A stretch of 64,000 nt of DNA, from assembly GCF_003610465.1 (NCBI RefSeq), contig NZ_RAQI01000008.1, positions 1 to 64,000 of the forward strand, given 5' to 3'. The stretch comes from Xenorhabdus ehlersii. GTDB taxonomy: Bacteria > Pseudomonadota > Gammaproteobacteria > Enterobacterales > Enterobacteriaceae. Position 1 is the first letter of the stretch. The number at the start of each line of letters is the position of its first letter. A program made the position numbers and the translations under genes. Under the pieces are notes generated by a model that made no database searches, had not been told where the DNA came from, and saw only the letters and a list, made by a program, of their open reading frames with translations. Of this stretch, positions 19,438 through 31,479 are shown piece by piece.

Positions 19438-20268
19438 TTACTTAATTCCACCGTATTCTCGGCTAATTGCTTTTGCTGCCCGCATAACAAGAGCACCAAG
19501 TTCAGTTACTCGATCATTAGAGATACGTGATACTGGGCCGGAGATGGAAATAGCGGCAAAGGCTTCATGATGTTCATCATAGATACAGGCAGCAATACAG
19601 CGCAATCCTAACGCATGTTCTTCATCATCAAATGAAAAACCTTGCTTGCGGATCTGTTGGAGATTTTCTGTTAATGCTGCGGCGGTGGTACAGGTATGTT
19701 GGGTATAAGCGTGCATCCCTTTTTTATGTAGCAATTGGAGGCGTTTTTGTTCAGATAGGGTAGACAATAAAGCTTTTCCAGCGCCGGAAGCGTGCATCGG
19801 TAGCTTACCGCCAATAGGCGCGGACATTCTCATCAGCGCATTACACTGCACTTGATCGACAATCACGGCTTCATATTCATCAAGATTTAGGATGGCTAGG
19901 TTGACGGTTTCACCGGAATCTTCCATTAATTGACGTAATATTGGATGAACCAGCACCATCAGATTACGGCTCTGTAAGAAACTACTACCAACGACAAAAG
20001 CATGGGAAGCGATCACCCATAACCCTAAATCACCTATCTGGCGGACAAAACCATGTTGCTGCAAGGTGGTCAAAAGACGGTGAGTAGTGGAGTTGGGTAG
20101 ACCGGCTTGTATCGCCAGATCAGTCAAGGTAACACCAACAGGCGAATCGGAAATATATTCCAAAAGTGTCAGCCCTCGGCTTAAAGATTGAACCTGACCG
20201 TTTGCAGCGGTACTGTTTGTCGTCATCTTAGTCTTTTTTGTGCGTTTGCTAGCAACGGCTGTGCTCAT
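19438..20268 (-). CDS. iclR: acetate operon repressor IclR
   Basis: IclR represses aceBAK and responds to glyoxylate/pyruvate. The frame extends to 20322, but the ATG at 20268 has AGAGGGA five bases upstream and gives 276 residues (E. coli 274). N-terminal winged helix ([20 protein letters not shown]), then the effector domain with [20 protein letters not shown] and [20 protein letters not shown]. In E. coli iclR follows aceK directly; here about 6.9 kb of accessory DNA intervenes. Divergence from lysC is replaced by tandem minus-strand order with a terminator between. Confidence 0.97.
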   Translation of the reverse strand: MSTAVASKRTKKTKMTTNSTAANGQVQSLSRGLTLLEYISDSPVGVTLTDLAIQAGLPNSTTHRLLTTLQQHGFVRQIGDLGLWVIASHAFVVGSSFLQSRNLMVLVHPILRQLMEDSGETVNLAILNLDEYEAVIVDQVQCNALMRMSAPIGGKLPMHASGAGKALLSTLSEQKRLQLLHKKGMHAYTQHTCTTAAALTENLQQIRKQGFSFDDEEHALGLRCIAACIYDEHHEAFAAISISGPVSRISNDRVTELGALVMRAAKAISREYGGIK

Positions 20269-20422
20269 AAGATTCCCTCTGAGTAATAGTCTGTTTGCAG
20301 CAATAGGAGCTGCGATAGACACAAAATGGAATTTATTTTCGTTTTCTTATTATGGCTGATAAAGAGGGGAAAAACACATCCGATGTGTTGTGGGTTGCTT
20401 AACTATCCTCTTTGCAAGATCA

Positions 20423-20451
20423 AGAAAACCCGCTTCTTATACGGGTTTTCT
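20423..20451. terminator. intrinsic terminator after lysC
   Basis: Inverted repeat agaaaacccg/cgggttttct with a 9-base loop lies 25 bases beyond the lysC stop on the minus strand. Read on that strand it ends in a short T-rich run. Confidence 0.75.
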
Positions 20452-20475
20452 GGCACGATGTTTGACTTTATTTTG

Positions 20476-21849
20476 TTATTCTTCGAACAAACTCTGATGC
20501 AATGTCTGAATGACTTGTTCCGCATCGTTACCAGGAACGAGCAGACAGACATTATGGCTGCTTGCACCACAGCTAATCATACGAATATTAAATGGTTCCA
20601 ACACGCCAAAAATCCCTTTTCCCAAGCCTTTTGCCCGTGAAAGTTCATTACCGATAATCGCCACCAAAGCCATATCTTCTTCGACTTCCACACGGCACAA
20701 TTTAGAAAGTTCAGTTAGTAACGCATTGGTCAGCAGGTTGCCATTAGTGCTGGTGGAACCTTTGGTATCCAGCGTCAGGGCGATACTGACTTCTGATGTG
20801 GTAATCAAATCTACTGAAATATTGTGGCGTGACAGTAGGGTAAAAACTTCTGCCAGAAAGCCCCTGGCATGTAGCATTTTCAGGCTATGTAATGTCAGTA
20901 AAGTTTGTTTGCGGCGCAAGGCCAATGCACGAAACAGTGGGGGATTTCCTGTTTTATCACAGACTACTGTACCGCCTGCCTGTGGTTCTTTGCTGGAGCC
21001 GACAAATACCGGAATACCACAGCGAACAGCCGGTAGTAGTGTGGCAGGATGGAGGATTTTGGCACCGAAGGTTGCCATTTCTGCTGCTTCATCAAAAGCA
21101 ATTTTATTGATGCGTTTGGCTGTAGGAACAATACGGGGATCAGTAGTGTAGATGCCTGGAACATCTGTCCAGATATCCACACGCTGTAAACCAAGTGCTT
21201 CACCCAGTAAGGCTGCGGTATAATCACTGCCACCTCGCCCCAGCGTAGTTGTACGACCTTTTTCTTCTCTGCCAATAAACCCCTGAGTGATGACGATTGT
21301 ATCGTTCAGGCGAGGATGAAGGTGTTCCATTGTCAAAGTATGGATCTGGAGTATATTTGGCTCTGCCCGCCCAAAGTTATCATTGGTTCGCATGATCCGA
21401 CGAATATCAAACCATTCGGCGCCCATATTGCGTTGACGTAGCAACTCTACAAACAATAAGGTGGACATGACTTCGCCATGGCTAACCAATTCATCTGTTA
21501 ATGCTTCTGAAGTAGCGAGCGATGCTGCTTCTGACAGCATCTCAATATTTTCCAGCAGACGATCAATTTCCTCACGGATCACATCGGCTTCATTCAATCG
21601 GTCAATAATGGCGTATTGAATGTCACGGATCTGTTTTAGGTAGTTCTCCCGTTTGTCACTCTCGCAGCCAGCTGCTAATGCAACCAGCAAATTGGTTACG
21701 CCCGCGGACGCTGACAGAACGATCACACGGACATTTGTGTCCGCCAAAATAATGTCGGCGCAATTATTCATGGCATCAAAATCTGCCACACTAGTACCAC
21801 CAAATTTTGCTACTACATACTGCGAGTTAGGAGATGAAACAGCACACAT
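20476..21849 (-). CDS. lysC: lysine-sensitive aspartokinase III
   Basis: LysC phosphorylates aspartate at the head of the lysine/threonine/methionine pathway. 457 residues. The kinase motif KFGGTS is at residues 15-20, with the conserved TLGRGGSDYTAALLGEALG segment mid-protein. C-terminal ACT domains hold NISVDLITTSEVSIALTLD and the final regulatory repeat ending LHQSLFEE. No thrA- or metL-type dehydrogenase domain is fused, so it is the monofunctional lysC type. The 276-base upstream gap shows no recognisable L-box lysine riboswitch, unlike E. coli lysC. Confidence 0.96.
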   Translation of the reverse strand: MCAVSSPNSQYVVAKFGGTSVADFDAMNNCADIILADTNVRVIVLSASAGVTNLLVALAAGCESDKRENYLKQIRDIQYAIIDRLNEADVIREEIDRLLENIEMLSEAASLATSEALTDELVSHGEVMSTLLFVELLRQRNMGAEWFDIRRIMRTNDNFGRAEPNILQIHTLTMEHLHPRLNDTIVITQGFIGREEKGRTTTLGRGGSDYTAALLGEALGLQRVDIWTDVPGIYTTDPRIVPTAKRINKIAFDEAAEMATFGAKILHPATLLPAVRCGIPVFVGSSKEPQAGGTVVCDKTGNPPLFRALALRRKQTLLTLHSLKMLHARGFLAEVFTLLSRHNISVDLITTSEVSIALTLDTKGSTSTNGNLLTNALLTELSKLCRVEVEEDMALVAIIGNELSRAKGLGKGIFGVLEPFNIRMISCGASSHNVCLLVPGNDAEQVIQTLHQSLFEE

Positions 21850-22113
21850 GGATGATAACCTTTTGTTCGGAGAATAGTTCAGAGAATAGGCTTTTAGAAA
21901 TATCGGGTTAGGCGTACGGAGTCAATGTTTGACGATGAAGCATAAATAATTTTCATGATGGAAAGGAAATTATCGTTTTTGCCTATCTCAACAATTAAGA
22001 CTGGAAATCATGAACTATTTTGACCAATATCAGTAATTACAAGGAAAAGGAGATTAATCACAGAATTAAGCCGTTACAATCTGTGCATTCCTATTGTTAT
22101 TGACAGTTGATAG

Positions 22114-23772
<1,659 letters not shown>

Positions 23773-23800
23773 TCTGAACTTTCATATTATCTAATCTTTT

Positions 23801-23838
23801 CTCACCTTAATAACTGTTGTTATTAAGGTGAGTTTTTT
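23801..23838 (+). terminator. pgi intrinsic terminator
   Basis: A long stem ctcaccttaataac/ttattaaggtgag with a short loop is followed by seven T, 28 bases after the pgi stop. Confidence 0.92.
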
Positions 23839-23955
23839 TGTGATTTACATAATTTGTTATCAACTTTTAATTTTATTGGTCTGCAACATGATATCCTCAC
23901 TCCCCATTCGTTGTGCTGTCGGGGAAATTGATATTCCCCGCAATGGGAAAATGAT

Positions 23956-24462
23956 ATGGCAGATGACACAATATTAAATTCAACCCCCATCCACTGGTTA
24001 TCATCAAATGAGACTGACCTTCTGCCTGAATCTGTTTTAGGTTGGCTGATGGAAGTAGGCTCAATGACACGTCGCTTTGAACAACATTGTCAGCAGGTAT
24101 CGGTTGCTCCTTTCCGGGAAGGTTTTATCACTCTGGCAGAGTTAAATGATGAAAGTGAGCACTTACCTGTAAGTGAAAAATATTGGTTACGTGAAATTGT
24201 CTTGTATGGGGATAATATCCCGTGGCTTTTGGGACATACAGTTATTCCTGGGGAAACACTCACTGGCCCAGATAGAAAATTGGTTGATGTAGGCACTGTT
24301 CCACTTGGACGTTATCTTTTTAGTGGTAATAATTTAACACGGGATTATATTCAAATAGGCCGACAGGGGGATCGTTGGGCACGCCGTTCTTTATTGAGGT
24401 TGTCGGGTAAGCCACTGCTGCTCACAGAGGTTTTTTTACTGAATTCACCTGTATATAAATAG
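23956..24462 (+). CDS. ubiC: chorismate pyruvate-lyase
   Basis: UbiC removes pyruvate from chorismate to give 4-hydroxybenzoate, the ring precursor of ubiquinone. 168 residues (E. coli 165). Recognisable features are [16 protein letters not shown] near the start, [18 protein letters not shown] mid-protein and the product-binding [11 protein letters not shown] segments. It is immediately upstream of ubiA (35-base gap), as in enteric genomes. Confidence 0.94.
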   Translation: MADDTILNSTPIHWLSSNETDLLPESVLGWLMEVGSMTRRFEQHCQQVSVAPFREGFITLAELNDESEHLPVSEKYWLREIVLYGDNIPWLLGHTVIPGETLTGPDRKLVDVGTVPLGRYLFSGNNLTRDYIQIGRQGDRWARRSLLRLSGKPLLLTEVFLLNSPVYK

Positions 24463-24497
24463 AATTAAGATCAACAGAACTAAAGGGGAGAAATAGA

Positions 24498-25364
24498 TTG
24501 AAGGTCAGTATGACGCGGGATAAATGGCATGCTTATTGCCGTTTAATGCGTATCGATAAACCCATTGGCACATTATTACTATTATGGCCAACATATTGGG
24601 CATTGTGGATTGCCGCAAAAGGTATGCCAGATTTGCACATAGGGTTAGTATTTACTCTCGGTGTGTTTTTTATGCGTGCTGCGGGATGTTGCATTAATGA
24701 TTTCGCAGACAGAAAATTTGATGGGTATGTAGAACGGACAAAATCTCGTCCTCTTCCCAGTGGCGATATTACCGAAAAAGAAAGCAAAATCTTGTTTGCC
24801 ACACTGATACTCATTTCTTTCGCACTGGTTCTGACACTGAATAAAATGACGATTGCATTGTCAGTCGTTGGGCTGGCACTGGCGTGGGTTTACCCTTTTG
24901 TCAAGCGCGTTAGTCACTTGCCACAAGTTGTGTTAGGTGCTGCTTACGGCTGGTCAATTCCTATGGCGTTTGCCGCAGTCAGTGAATCTTTACCTTTAGA
25001 ATGCTGGCTATTATTTTTAGCCAACATCATTTGGTCTGTAATTTATGATACGCAGTATGCAATGGTTGATCGTGACGATGACTTGAAAATCGGGGTGAAA
25101 TCGACAGCCGTACTTTTCGGACGTTTTGATAAACTAATCATTGGCATTCTGCAATTCATCATGCTGGGCATTTTGGTTTTAGTTGGCGGGATGGTGAATC
25201 TGGGGGGAATATATTATTGGACGGTATTATTGGCAACAGCACTATTCGTTTATCAGCATAAATTGCTCACAAATAGGGAAAGGTCTGGCTGTTTTCAAGC
25301 GTTTATGAACAACAACTATGTCGGTTTAGTTCTATTCCTCGGCGTTTTTTTTAGCTATGTCTAA
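24498..25364 (+). CDS. ubiA: 4-hydroxybenzoate octaprenyltransferase
   Basis: UbiA attaches the polyprenyl tail to 4-hydroxybenzoate in the inner membrane. The start is a TTG at 24498: GGGGAG lies 7 bases upstream, while the next ATG (24510) is too far from it. 288 residues. The two Asp-rich prenyl-diphosphate motifs are [10 protein letters not shown] and [12 protein letters not shown]. Eight or nine membrane segments can be seen. Probably cotranscribed with ubiC. Confidence 0.96.
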   Translation: MKVSMTRDKWHAYCRLMRIDKPIGTLLLLWPTYWALWIAAKGMPDLHIGLVFTLGVFFMRAAGCCINDFADRKFDGYVERTKSRPLPSGDITEKESKILFATLILISFALVLTLNKMTIALSVVGLALAWVYPFVKRVSHLPQVVLGAAYGWSIPMAFAAVSESLPLECWLLFLANIIWSVIYDTQYAMVDRDDDLKIGVKSTAVLFGRFDKLIIGILQFIMLGILVLVGGMVNLGGIYYWTVLLATALFVYQHKLLTNRERSGCFQAFMNNNYVGLVLFLGVFFSYV

Positions 25365-25383
25365 TAGGGTGTAGCTTTAATAT

Positions 25384-25405
25384 AACGGGCGGTAATCCGC
25401 CCGTT
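25384..25405. terminator. bidirectional terminator between ubiA and plsB
   Basis: Perfect 9-bp stem aacgggcgg/ccgcccgtt with a taat loop, between convergent genes. It is flanked by short T- and A-rich runs. Confidence 0.75.
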
Positions 25406-25428
25406 AATTTCTGACCTGTTTGGTGTCG

Positions 25429-27897
25429 TTATTGCTGTTCTTGTGTTACCTGTGCAGGTTCATTTTGTTCTGGTGGCATACTAACACTTTCAATCGTCAA
25501 GCGAATTTCAGGTGACATCAGCTCACTCAATACATGATAGAGTTCCTGGGCACTGGTTGTAATCATATCGCCGCTGTCTTGAATATAACTTTCTTCGCGC
25601 AGCGTATTGACCGAACAAGCAAAAACTGCCTTGTCGAAGAACTCCGGCGCATTGATGCCATGCAGAACTGACAGACGTTGTGCCAGCATCCGGCTCTCTT
25701 TTTCCAGTACACCACGGCTGATTTCAGGTGTGGCATTCAACAAAGAGAGTGTAATGGCATAACGTTGCAGCGTTTCCCTGATGCCAGCTGCCAGCAATTG
25801 CAGTGGGCGAATACGCGCAGGATTTAGCACCAGCATTCCTTGCTCTTTGTTGCAGATAAGGCCTTGGCGTGCCAGCTCATCAATCAAGGTATTGACGACG
25901 TCAGGGAGTGTTTCTTTGCTGTAACGCATGAAAAGTTCCTGCTTGATCAGCGGATAAATCAACGCTACCTGTCTGAGCAATTCACTGCGACTAATGCGGC
26001 GGTGATGCATAATAATACTGGTAATCAGGGATGGCAGGATCAATAAGTGCTGGATATTATTACGATAATAAGTCATCAATACCGCGCTTTCACGTGGCAG
26101 GATAATAATATCTCCCAGACTATCTTTCTCGACTTCAAACTTATTCATCATAAGAGCATGATCTAACAACTCTTCTGCGGTTTGGTTTGGCACTGTGATA
26201 TCGTCAGTGTAAGGCACATTACGCAGTAATTGCAGATAGCAATCCAACTGCTCAATAAGTTGTTCACGAGTAAGTGCTCGCTGACGTGATGACAACAATG
26301 CTGTAGTGCATAAATTAATAGCATTAGCGGCGGCAGCATTATTGATATTGACCATAATATTGTCAGCCAGTTTACTGACTGTTGGCGTCAGCCATGTTGG
26401 ACGCTGAGATTCTATTGGATCAATGGAATCACGCCACTCTGGTACATGCTGATTCAGGTATTGTGTCAACGGGATCGGTTCACCAAAATTCACGTAACCT
26501 TGTCCCAGATTACGTAATTTGCGCAACCCTCGAACCATCTGGAAAAAGCCTTCTTTTTCCTTGGTTGCACCGCGCAGCTCTTTGGCATATGTTGCCACTT
26601 CCATCACATGTTCATAACCGATATAGATCGGCACAATCGTGATTGGACGAGATTCTCCCCGCAGCATAGCTTGCAAGGTCATGGAGAGCGTCCCCGTTTT
26701 GGGATCAAGCAAACGACCAGTACGGGAGCGTCCTCCTTCGACAAAGTATTCAACCGAATAACCGCGGGTAAACAACTCACCGAGGTATTCACGAAAGATG
26801 GTTGAATAGAGCTTATTGCCTTTAAACGTACGGCGGATAAAGAACGCACCAAGACGACGGAATATCGGACCAGCAGGCCAGAAATTCAGGTTAATGCCCG
26901 CAGCAATGTGTGGTGGAACCAGCCCTTGGTGATAGAGCACATAAGAGAGCAGAAGATAGTCCATATGGCTGCGATGGCATGGAACATAAACCAGTTCATG
27001 ACCATCCTGTGCCAACTGGCGAACTCGTTCGGCGTTATGAACATTGATGCCTTGATACAAACGGTTCCAGGTCCAACTTAAAACCCGATCGGTCAAGCGT
27101 ACGGTTTCATAGGAGAAATTTGCAGCAATCTCTTCCAACATATTGATGGCGTTCTGCTTTGCCTTTTCGGGAGAGATTTTCTTGCTACGGGCTTCATCAG
27201 CAATCGCTTTTTCTATTGCTTTTGATGTCAGTAACTTGTTGAACAGATCCTGTCTGGCAGGCAAACGAGGCCCAACCGCCGCAAGACGCTGGCGGGAATA
27301 GTGCATCCGAGCCACACGGGCGAGTTTATTGGCGATGATATTATCTGTACCATGCTCGTCGGCCATACGGCGTAAAGACACAGGTGTGGAGAAACGGACA
27401 AAACTATCCCGTCCAAGCCATAAGATCGCAAAAAACTTCTGCACGCCATTTAGCAAGCGTAATTGTGGGGTTGTATGCCCTTCTTGCCCTTCGCGTCCTG
27501 GGGAACGGCCAAACATGACGGAAACGGGCACCATCTGGATATCCAGATCGGGATTATTGTGATGCAAGTCCAGATAAGAGTGGAAAATTCTCACAGATTC
27601 ATGTTTTGGCGCATAACAACGGAACACACGTGGACCATTATCGATAAAGACACAACTGGGAAGCTGTGTATCACCAATTTCCAAAGGGTTCAACGGATCG
27701 GGCAGATCTTGCGCCAGACATTGTTGACGTAGAGTCAATAAGTCTGTTTTTGATCGATACGGCAGTATATACAAAATAGGCCGAGTCGTATCAAGACGCA
27801 GTTCTGCAATAGGATCCGTAGGGATTAGTTTACTTTTTACTAATAATTTTAGTGGTAAATTCAATAACTTATAATATATTTTACGCCAACCTGACAT
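25429..27897 (-). CDS. plsB: glycerol-3-phosphate acyltransferase
   Basis: PlsB acylates sn-glycerol 3-phosphate at position 1, starting phospholipid synthesis at the inner membrane. The frame extends upstream to 27975, but the family start [16 protein letters not shown] maps to the ATG at 27897, giving 822 residues (E. coli 807; the extra length is in the C-terminal tail). The acyltransferase HX4D motif is [13 protein letters not shown], with [30 protein letters not shown] and [12 protein letters not shown] following. It is divergent from dgkA, as in E. coli. Confidence 0.95.
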   Translation of the reverse strand: MSGWRKIYYKLLNLPLKLLVKSKLIPTDPIAELRLDTTRPILYILPYRSKTDLLTLRQQCLAQDLPDPLNPLEIGDTQLPSCVFIDNGPRVFRCYAPKHESVRIFHSYLDLHHNNPDLDIQMVPVSVMFGRSPGREGQEGHTTPQLRLLNGVQKFFAILWLGRDSFVRFSTPVSLRRMADEHGTDNIIANKLARVARMHYSRQRLAAVGPRLPARQDLFNKLLTSKAIEKAIADEARSKKISPEKAKQNAINMLEEIAANFSYETVRLTDRVLSWTWNRLYQGINVHNAERVRQLAQDGHELVYVPCHRSHMDYLLLSYVLYHQGLVPPHIAAGINLNFWPAGPIFRRLGAFFIRRTFKGNKLYSTIFREYLGELFTRGYSVEYFVEGGRSRTGRLLDPKTGTLSMTLQAMLRGESRPITIVPIYIGYEHVMEVATYAKELRGATKEKEGFFQMVRGLRKLRNLGQGYVNFGEPIPLTQYLNQHVPEWRDSIDPIESQRPTWLTPTVSKLADNIMVNINNAAAANAINLCTTALLSSRQRALTREQLIEQLDCYLQLLRNVPYTDDITVPNQTAEELLDHALMMNKFEVEKDSLGDIIILPRESAVLMTYYRNNIQHLLILPSLITSIIMHHRRISRSELLRQVALIYPLIKQELFMRYSKETLPDVVNTLIDELARQGLICNKEQGMLVLNPARIRPLQLLAAGIRETLQRYAITLSLLNATPEISRGVLEKESRMLAQRLSVLHGINAPEFFDKAVFACSVNTLREESYIQDSGDMITTSAQELYHVLSELMSPEIRLTIESVSMPPEQNEPAQVTQEQQ

Positions 27898-28033
27898 AAC
27901 TGCTTTAAGCCTCTTGTTAGCAATGCATCGCAAGGATACCAGAAACAAGTTTTGAGATCTGTGTAAATAAGACAATAATAAGAGCTAAAAGTTATATATC
28001 CATACAATCATGAAGTTCATTAAAGAAATTTTT

Positions 28034-28405
28034 ATGGCAAATCAATCAACAGGTTTAAGCCGTATCATTAAAGCGGCTGGGTATTCGGTGAAAGGAATCA
28101 AGGCTGCATGGCAAAATGAAGCGGCATTTCGGCAGGAAGCAATTGCTGCCATACTTGCGATCATTATTGCATTTTCTTTAGATTTTGGCTTACATGAGAG
28201 ACTCCTCCTGATTGGCTCTGTTATGCTGGTGGTCATTGTCGAAATCCTCAATAGTGCCATAGAAGCAGTCGTGGATCGCGTCGGTAGTGAATATCATGAA
28301 TTATCAGGTCGAGCGAAAGATATGGGGTCTGCAGCTGTGTTGCTTACCATACTTTTGGCGTTGTTTATTTGGGGAATGATCTTTTGGTCGCATTTTATGC
28401 ACTGA
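28034..28405 (+). CDS. dgkA: diacylglycerol kinase
   Basis: DgkA recycles diacylglycerol to phosphatidic acid in the inner membrane. The frame opens at 28010, but MANQSTGLSRIIKAAGYS (28034) aligns with the family start, giving 123 residues (E. coli 122). The signature EILNSAIEAVVDRVGSEYHE carries the catalytic Glu and Asn. Three membrane helices are visible. The spacer to plsB holds both promoters. Confidence 0.96.
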   Translation: MANQSTGLSRIIKAAGYSVKGIKAAWQNEAAFRQEAIAAILAIIIAFSLDFGLHERLLLIGSVMLVVIVEILNSAIEAVVDRVGSEYHELSGRAKDMGSAAVLLTILLALFIWGMIFWSHFMH

Positions 28406-28478
28406 GGTAGTGTGTGTTTTCATCAGATACGTTATTTAGCTGCTTTTACATGCTGACAGGTTCCCAATTCGACTTTAC

Positions 28479-28494
28479 CTGTATATACTCACAG
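28479..28494 (+). promoter_or_regulatory. LexA box 1 of lexA
   Basis: ctgtatatactcacag fits CTGT-N8-ACAG exactly. It overlaps a likely -10 (tatact). Five bases separate it from box 2, the same two-box arrangement as E. coli lexA. Confidence 0.92.
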
Positions 28495-28499
28495 TCTGA

Positions 28500-28515
28500 C
28501 TGTATAAACAAACAG
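28500..28515 (+). promoter_or_regulatory. LexA box 2 of lexA
   Basis: ctgtataaacaaacag fits CTGT-N8-ACAG exactly and lies 8 bases before the lexA start, overlapping the ribosome-binding region. Confidence 0.92.
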
Positions 28516-28523
28516 GGGGCGAA

Positions 28524-29138
28524 ATGAAAGCATTAACTGCCAGGCAGCAGCAAGTCTATGACTTGGTGCGTGATCATATTTCGCAAACGGGTATGCCACC
28601 AACACGTGCTGAAATTGCAGCGCGACTTGGTTTTCGTTCACCTAACGCAGCAGAAGAGCATTTAAAGGCACTTGCGCGTAAAGGGGTGATAGAGATTATC
28701 TCTGGTGCGTCCAGAGGTATCCGTTTGCTGCTTGAAGAAGATGAAGGGGCAGGATTGCCGTTGATCGGTCGTGTTGCTGCTGGGGAACCACTACTGGCTC
28801 AGGAACACATCGAAAGTCACTATAAGGTTGATCCTGAATTATTCAAACCAAGCGCTGACTTTCTGTTACGTGTCAGTGGGATGTCCATGAAAGACATTGG
28901 GATTATGGACGGAGATTTACTGGCTGTACATAAAACACAGGATGTTCATAATGGGCAAGTCATTGTGGCGCGCATTGAAGATGAAGTCACAGTAAAACGC
29001 TTCAAACAAACAGGAAATAAAATTGAACTGATTGCTGAAAATCCGGAATTTAAACCCATTGTTGTTGATTTGAGCGAGCAGAATTTCACTATTGAAGGAT
29101 TGGCAGTCGGCGTTATTCGTAGCGGGGACTGGTTCTGA
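28524..29138 (+). CDS. lexA: LexA repressor
   Basis: LexA represses SOS genes and cleaves itself when stimulated by RecA filaments. 204 residues. N-terminal winged helix with [20 protein letters not shown]. The cleavage bond is Ala86-Gly87 in RVAAGEPLL, with catalytic Ser121 ([11 protein letters not shown]) and Lys158 (VTVKRF). Two LexA boxes precede it for autoregulation. No dinF follows; zur is next, in convergent orientation. Confidence 0.98.
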   Translation: MKALTARQQQVYDLVRDHISQTGMPPTRAEIAARLGFRSPNAAEEHLKALARKGVIEIISGASRGIRLLLEEDEGAGLPLIGRVAAGEPLLAQEHIESHYKVDPELFKPSADFLLRVSGMSMKDIGIMDGDLLAVHKTQDVHNGQVIVARIEDEVTVKRFKQTGNKIELIAENPEFKPIVVDLSEQNFTIEGLAVGVIRSGDWF

Positions 29139-29193
29139 TTGTAAAGGCGGATAATTGCAGTTTGCCATTCTGGGGCGGTCATTTTTCCCAGAA

Positions 29194-29217
29194 CCCGTTA
29201 AACTTAAGTTTAACGGG
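29194..29217. terminator. lexA/zur convergent terminator
   Basis: Perfect palindromic stem cccgttaaacttaagtttaacggg between convergent lexA and zur. T-runs are weak. Confidence 0.65.
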
Positions 29218-29287
29218 AACTTGAAAAATATAAGATTATATTAGCTATGACCGCCTCATTGCCCAATTTGGCTTCGAGTGTTTTTTC

Positions 29288-29800
29288 TTATTTCTTTTTA
29301 TTTTCTTCAACCGAATGATTGTGCTGGCATATATCGCGCTCTGTACAGGATTCAATCTCATGGCAGGAAGAACACATGCCATGCACTTCTATCACGCTAT
29401 TTCGCAAATGAAATCCCGTACCTTGCGCTAACTGTTGAATAGCTGATTCAATATCCTTTGCATCCTTTTCGGTTACTGAACCACAAAATTCACAGATAAA
29501 CATTGCCGAAGTATGGTATGGCTCTTCAAAATGATGGCAAAGCACATAGCTATTTGTAGATTCTATTTTGTGAATAAAACCTTGTTCAAGCAGAAACTCC
29601 AATCCACGATAAACGGTTGGAGGCTTGGCTTGTGGCTCGACTTCACGCAATAAATCCAGCAAATCATAAGCGCTTATCGCGCTAGGCTGTTCAGTGATTA
29701 AACGAAGAATTTCAAGGCGTTGAGGTGTCAAACGAACCCCTCTTGACAGGCAGATTGTTTCAGCCTGTGCCAGTAACTTTTTTTGATTGATAGTTTTCAT
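29288..29800 (-). CDS. zur: zinc uptake regulator Zur
   Basis: Zur is a Fur-family repressor of zinc-uptake genes. The frame extends to 29821, but the ATG at 29800 has GAGAGG upstream and gives 170 residues (E. coli 171). DNA-binding helix in SRGVRLTPQRLEILRLI, and AKPPTVYRGLEFLLEQGFIH in the wing. Zinc ligands include FICEFCGS and HGMCSSCHEIESC, and the C-terminal half has His-rich residues. The order lexA-zur-dusA is enteric. Confidence 0.96.
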   Translation of the reverse strand: MKTINQKKLLAQAETICLSRGVRLTPQRLEILRLITEQPSAISAYDLLDLLREVEPQAKPPTVYRGLEFLLEQGFIHKIESTNSYVLCHHFEEPYHTSAMFICEFCGSVTEKDAKDIESAIQQLAQGTGFHLRNSVIEVHGMCSSCHEIESCTERDICQHNHSVEENKKK

Positions 29801-29821
29801 TACACCTCTCACACCTAACAC

Positions 29822-30267
29822 GATGCTAATGACTTTAATGTTATCATGTTTTTTAACCTGAGAGTGGGATCGATATGATGTTCAGTTCTCGTCTGATGTG
29901 TAACATACCTGTGAAGAAAAGTGGTTAACTTGTCATGATGGGATACTTGAAAATAAAATTAATCCGTGGATAAGAACAATAAAATGGGCTGAAAAACGGA
30001 GAAAATAAAACTGAAAATATTGGATAATATCTGAGGGTTTAAGTTAATTTATCTGGATAATTATATTGAAAATTAAAATTATATGTTGTTTGAATATGTC
30101 ACTCTTCATAATTAACACTGTAAATAGTATTCTCCATTACTAATATTAGGCATGGTTTATAATGATTAATAATAAAAGCGGTTTATTCTAATGGTTCTAC
30201 TTAGGAAAGAAAAAGATTTTAACATTAAAGAATTCAAAATACATCTTACTTAATTAATGGATTAAAA
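29822..30267. other. AT-rich intergenic region upstream of DUF1266 gene
   Basis: No gene, RNA or strong repeat is recognised in these 446 bases. It probably holds the zur promoter on one side and that of the next gene on the other. Confidence 0.5.
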
Positions 30268-31419
30268 ATGAAAGAATTATTGCAAAACCACCCGAATAAT
30301 AGAAGGTTTCCTGTTAATGGTTTTCGGATAATCAAAAATATCCTCAAGGAAAGAAAAAGTGTGACATTTCTTAAGCCTATTCAGGCAGTTGGTTTAAGTG
30401 CTCTTTATATTGCAACACTTTTGTTAGGGATATTATCGACCGGAATAACGATACTGATCTTTGATGATAATAACGTATCTTCAAAGGGATATATACTTTG
30501 GGCTAGCTTGATTGGCTTGAGCTTACTTGGTATATATCTCTCCACTTACAGTTTCCAACGCATCAAAAATCTCCCTATTACCGAACAGAAACGTTATTAC
30601 TTACAGGCAAAGTATTCTGTTTTGCCGGAAGAAAAGCGTCAGGCATTGCGTTTGCATATCGTTAGTTGTTATTACGATGGTTTTTGGACAGAAACATTAG
30701 AACATTACCCTTTAAAAAGCCGTGTTTCTCGCGATAATTACCAATACCGTATCTTGCCCTTATCTGATGCAGAGCCTCATCAGTCTCAAGTCTATACAGA
30801 TTGGGGAATACTTAATGAAAAAGATTATTGGAAAGTACTGCATGACTTATGGGCAGGAATGCACTCAGAGCGTTTTGCGGTTGATGCGGTTTTTACCGAT
30901 GGAGAAATGTTTAAGGTACTTGGCAGTTTAATTGAAGAGCCAGAGGAATATGTACAGCAATGTTCTCGATCAATTAATGAACGTCCGCCCGTTTTACTTT
31001 GGGGATTTGATCTCTGGCGAGCGATTGTTTTGAGCCGAAATTGTTTTGCTGCGGGTTATATTAGTGAAGAAACGGCGTGGAAAAATATACTAAAAACAGC
31101 CGATTATGTTTATGAAATTTTTGGCAGCTTCGATGAATTCCACACGAATTATCGGTTAGGTAATGCCTATTGGAGCCGGAATTTTGACACAGCGAAAGGA
31201 CGCCTGAAAGCGTTTTGGTTTTATAAGGAACATTGTGACTGGCCGATGGCTCAATTACCTTGGCCAAACCCGAAAGGTATCTTTATGGAACAATATATGA
31301 AAGATGGTTTTGCTAATGCGGTCAATTCCATATTGCGCGATCAACAAATGGAAGATTCACTCGACGACGAAGTCATGGATGAGGATAGTAGCCATACTGC
31401 AATTCGTGTATTGCATTAA
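30268..31419 (+). CDS. DUF1266 domain protein with two N-terminal membrane segments
   Basis: 383 residues. Residues about 40-62 (AVGLSALYIATLLLGILSTG) and 75-95 (GYILWASLIGLSLLGIYLST) are hydrophobic, anchoring a cytoplasmic C-terminal part. The DUF1266 region (from about residue 190) includes WGILNEKDYWKVLHDLWAGM, GFDLWRAIVLSRNCFAAGYI and FDEFHTNYRLGNAYWSRNF. The last helix has the conserved LPWP segment. E. coli YbeU/YbeQ-type proteins share this domain; their biochemical function is unknown. It lies between zur and a nuclease-like gene, an accessory insertion in the enteric order. Confidence 0.75.
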   Translation: MKELLQNHPNNRRFPVNGFRIIKNILKERKSVTFLKPIQAVGLSALYIATLLLGILSTGITILIFDDNNVSSKGYILWASLIGLSLLGIYLSTYSFQRIKNLPITEQKRYYLQAKYSVLPEEKRQALRLHIVSCYYDGFWTETLEHYPLKSRVSRDNYQYRILPLSDAEPHQSQVYTDWGILNEKDYWKVLHDLWAGMHSERFAVDAVFTDGEMFKVLGSLIEEPEEYVQQCSRSINERPPVLLWGFDLWRAIVLSRNCFAAGYISEETAWKNILKTADYVYEIFGSFDEFHTNYRLGNAYWSRNFDTAKGRLKAFWFYKEHCDWPMAQLPWPNPKGIFMEQYMKDGFANAVNSILRDQQMEDSLDDEVMDEDSSHTAIRVLH

Positions 31420-31479
31420 TAACATGTAGGGATAGGTATGTATACTATATGGCACAAAGGAACGATTTAAAAAAATAAT

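Noticed and set aside
20510..21151. 213-codon plus-strand frame
   Set aside because: It is antisense to lysC, which is strongly supported; the frame reflects codon bias of the real gene.
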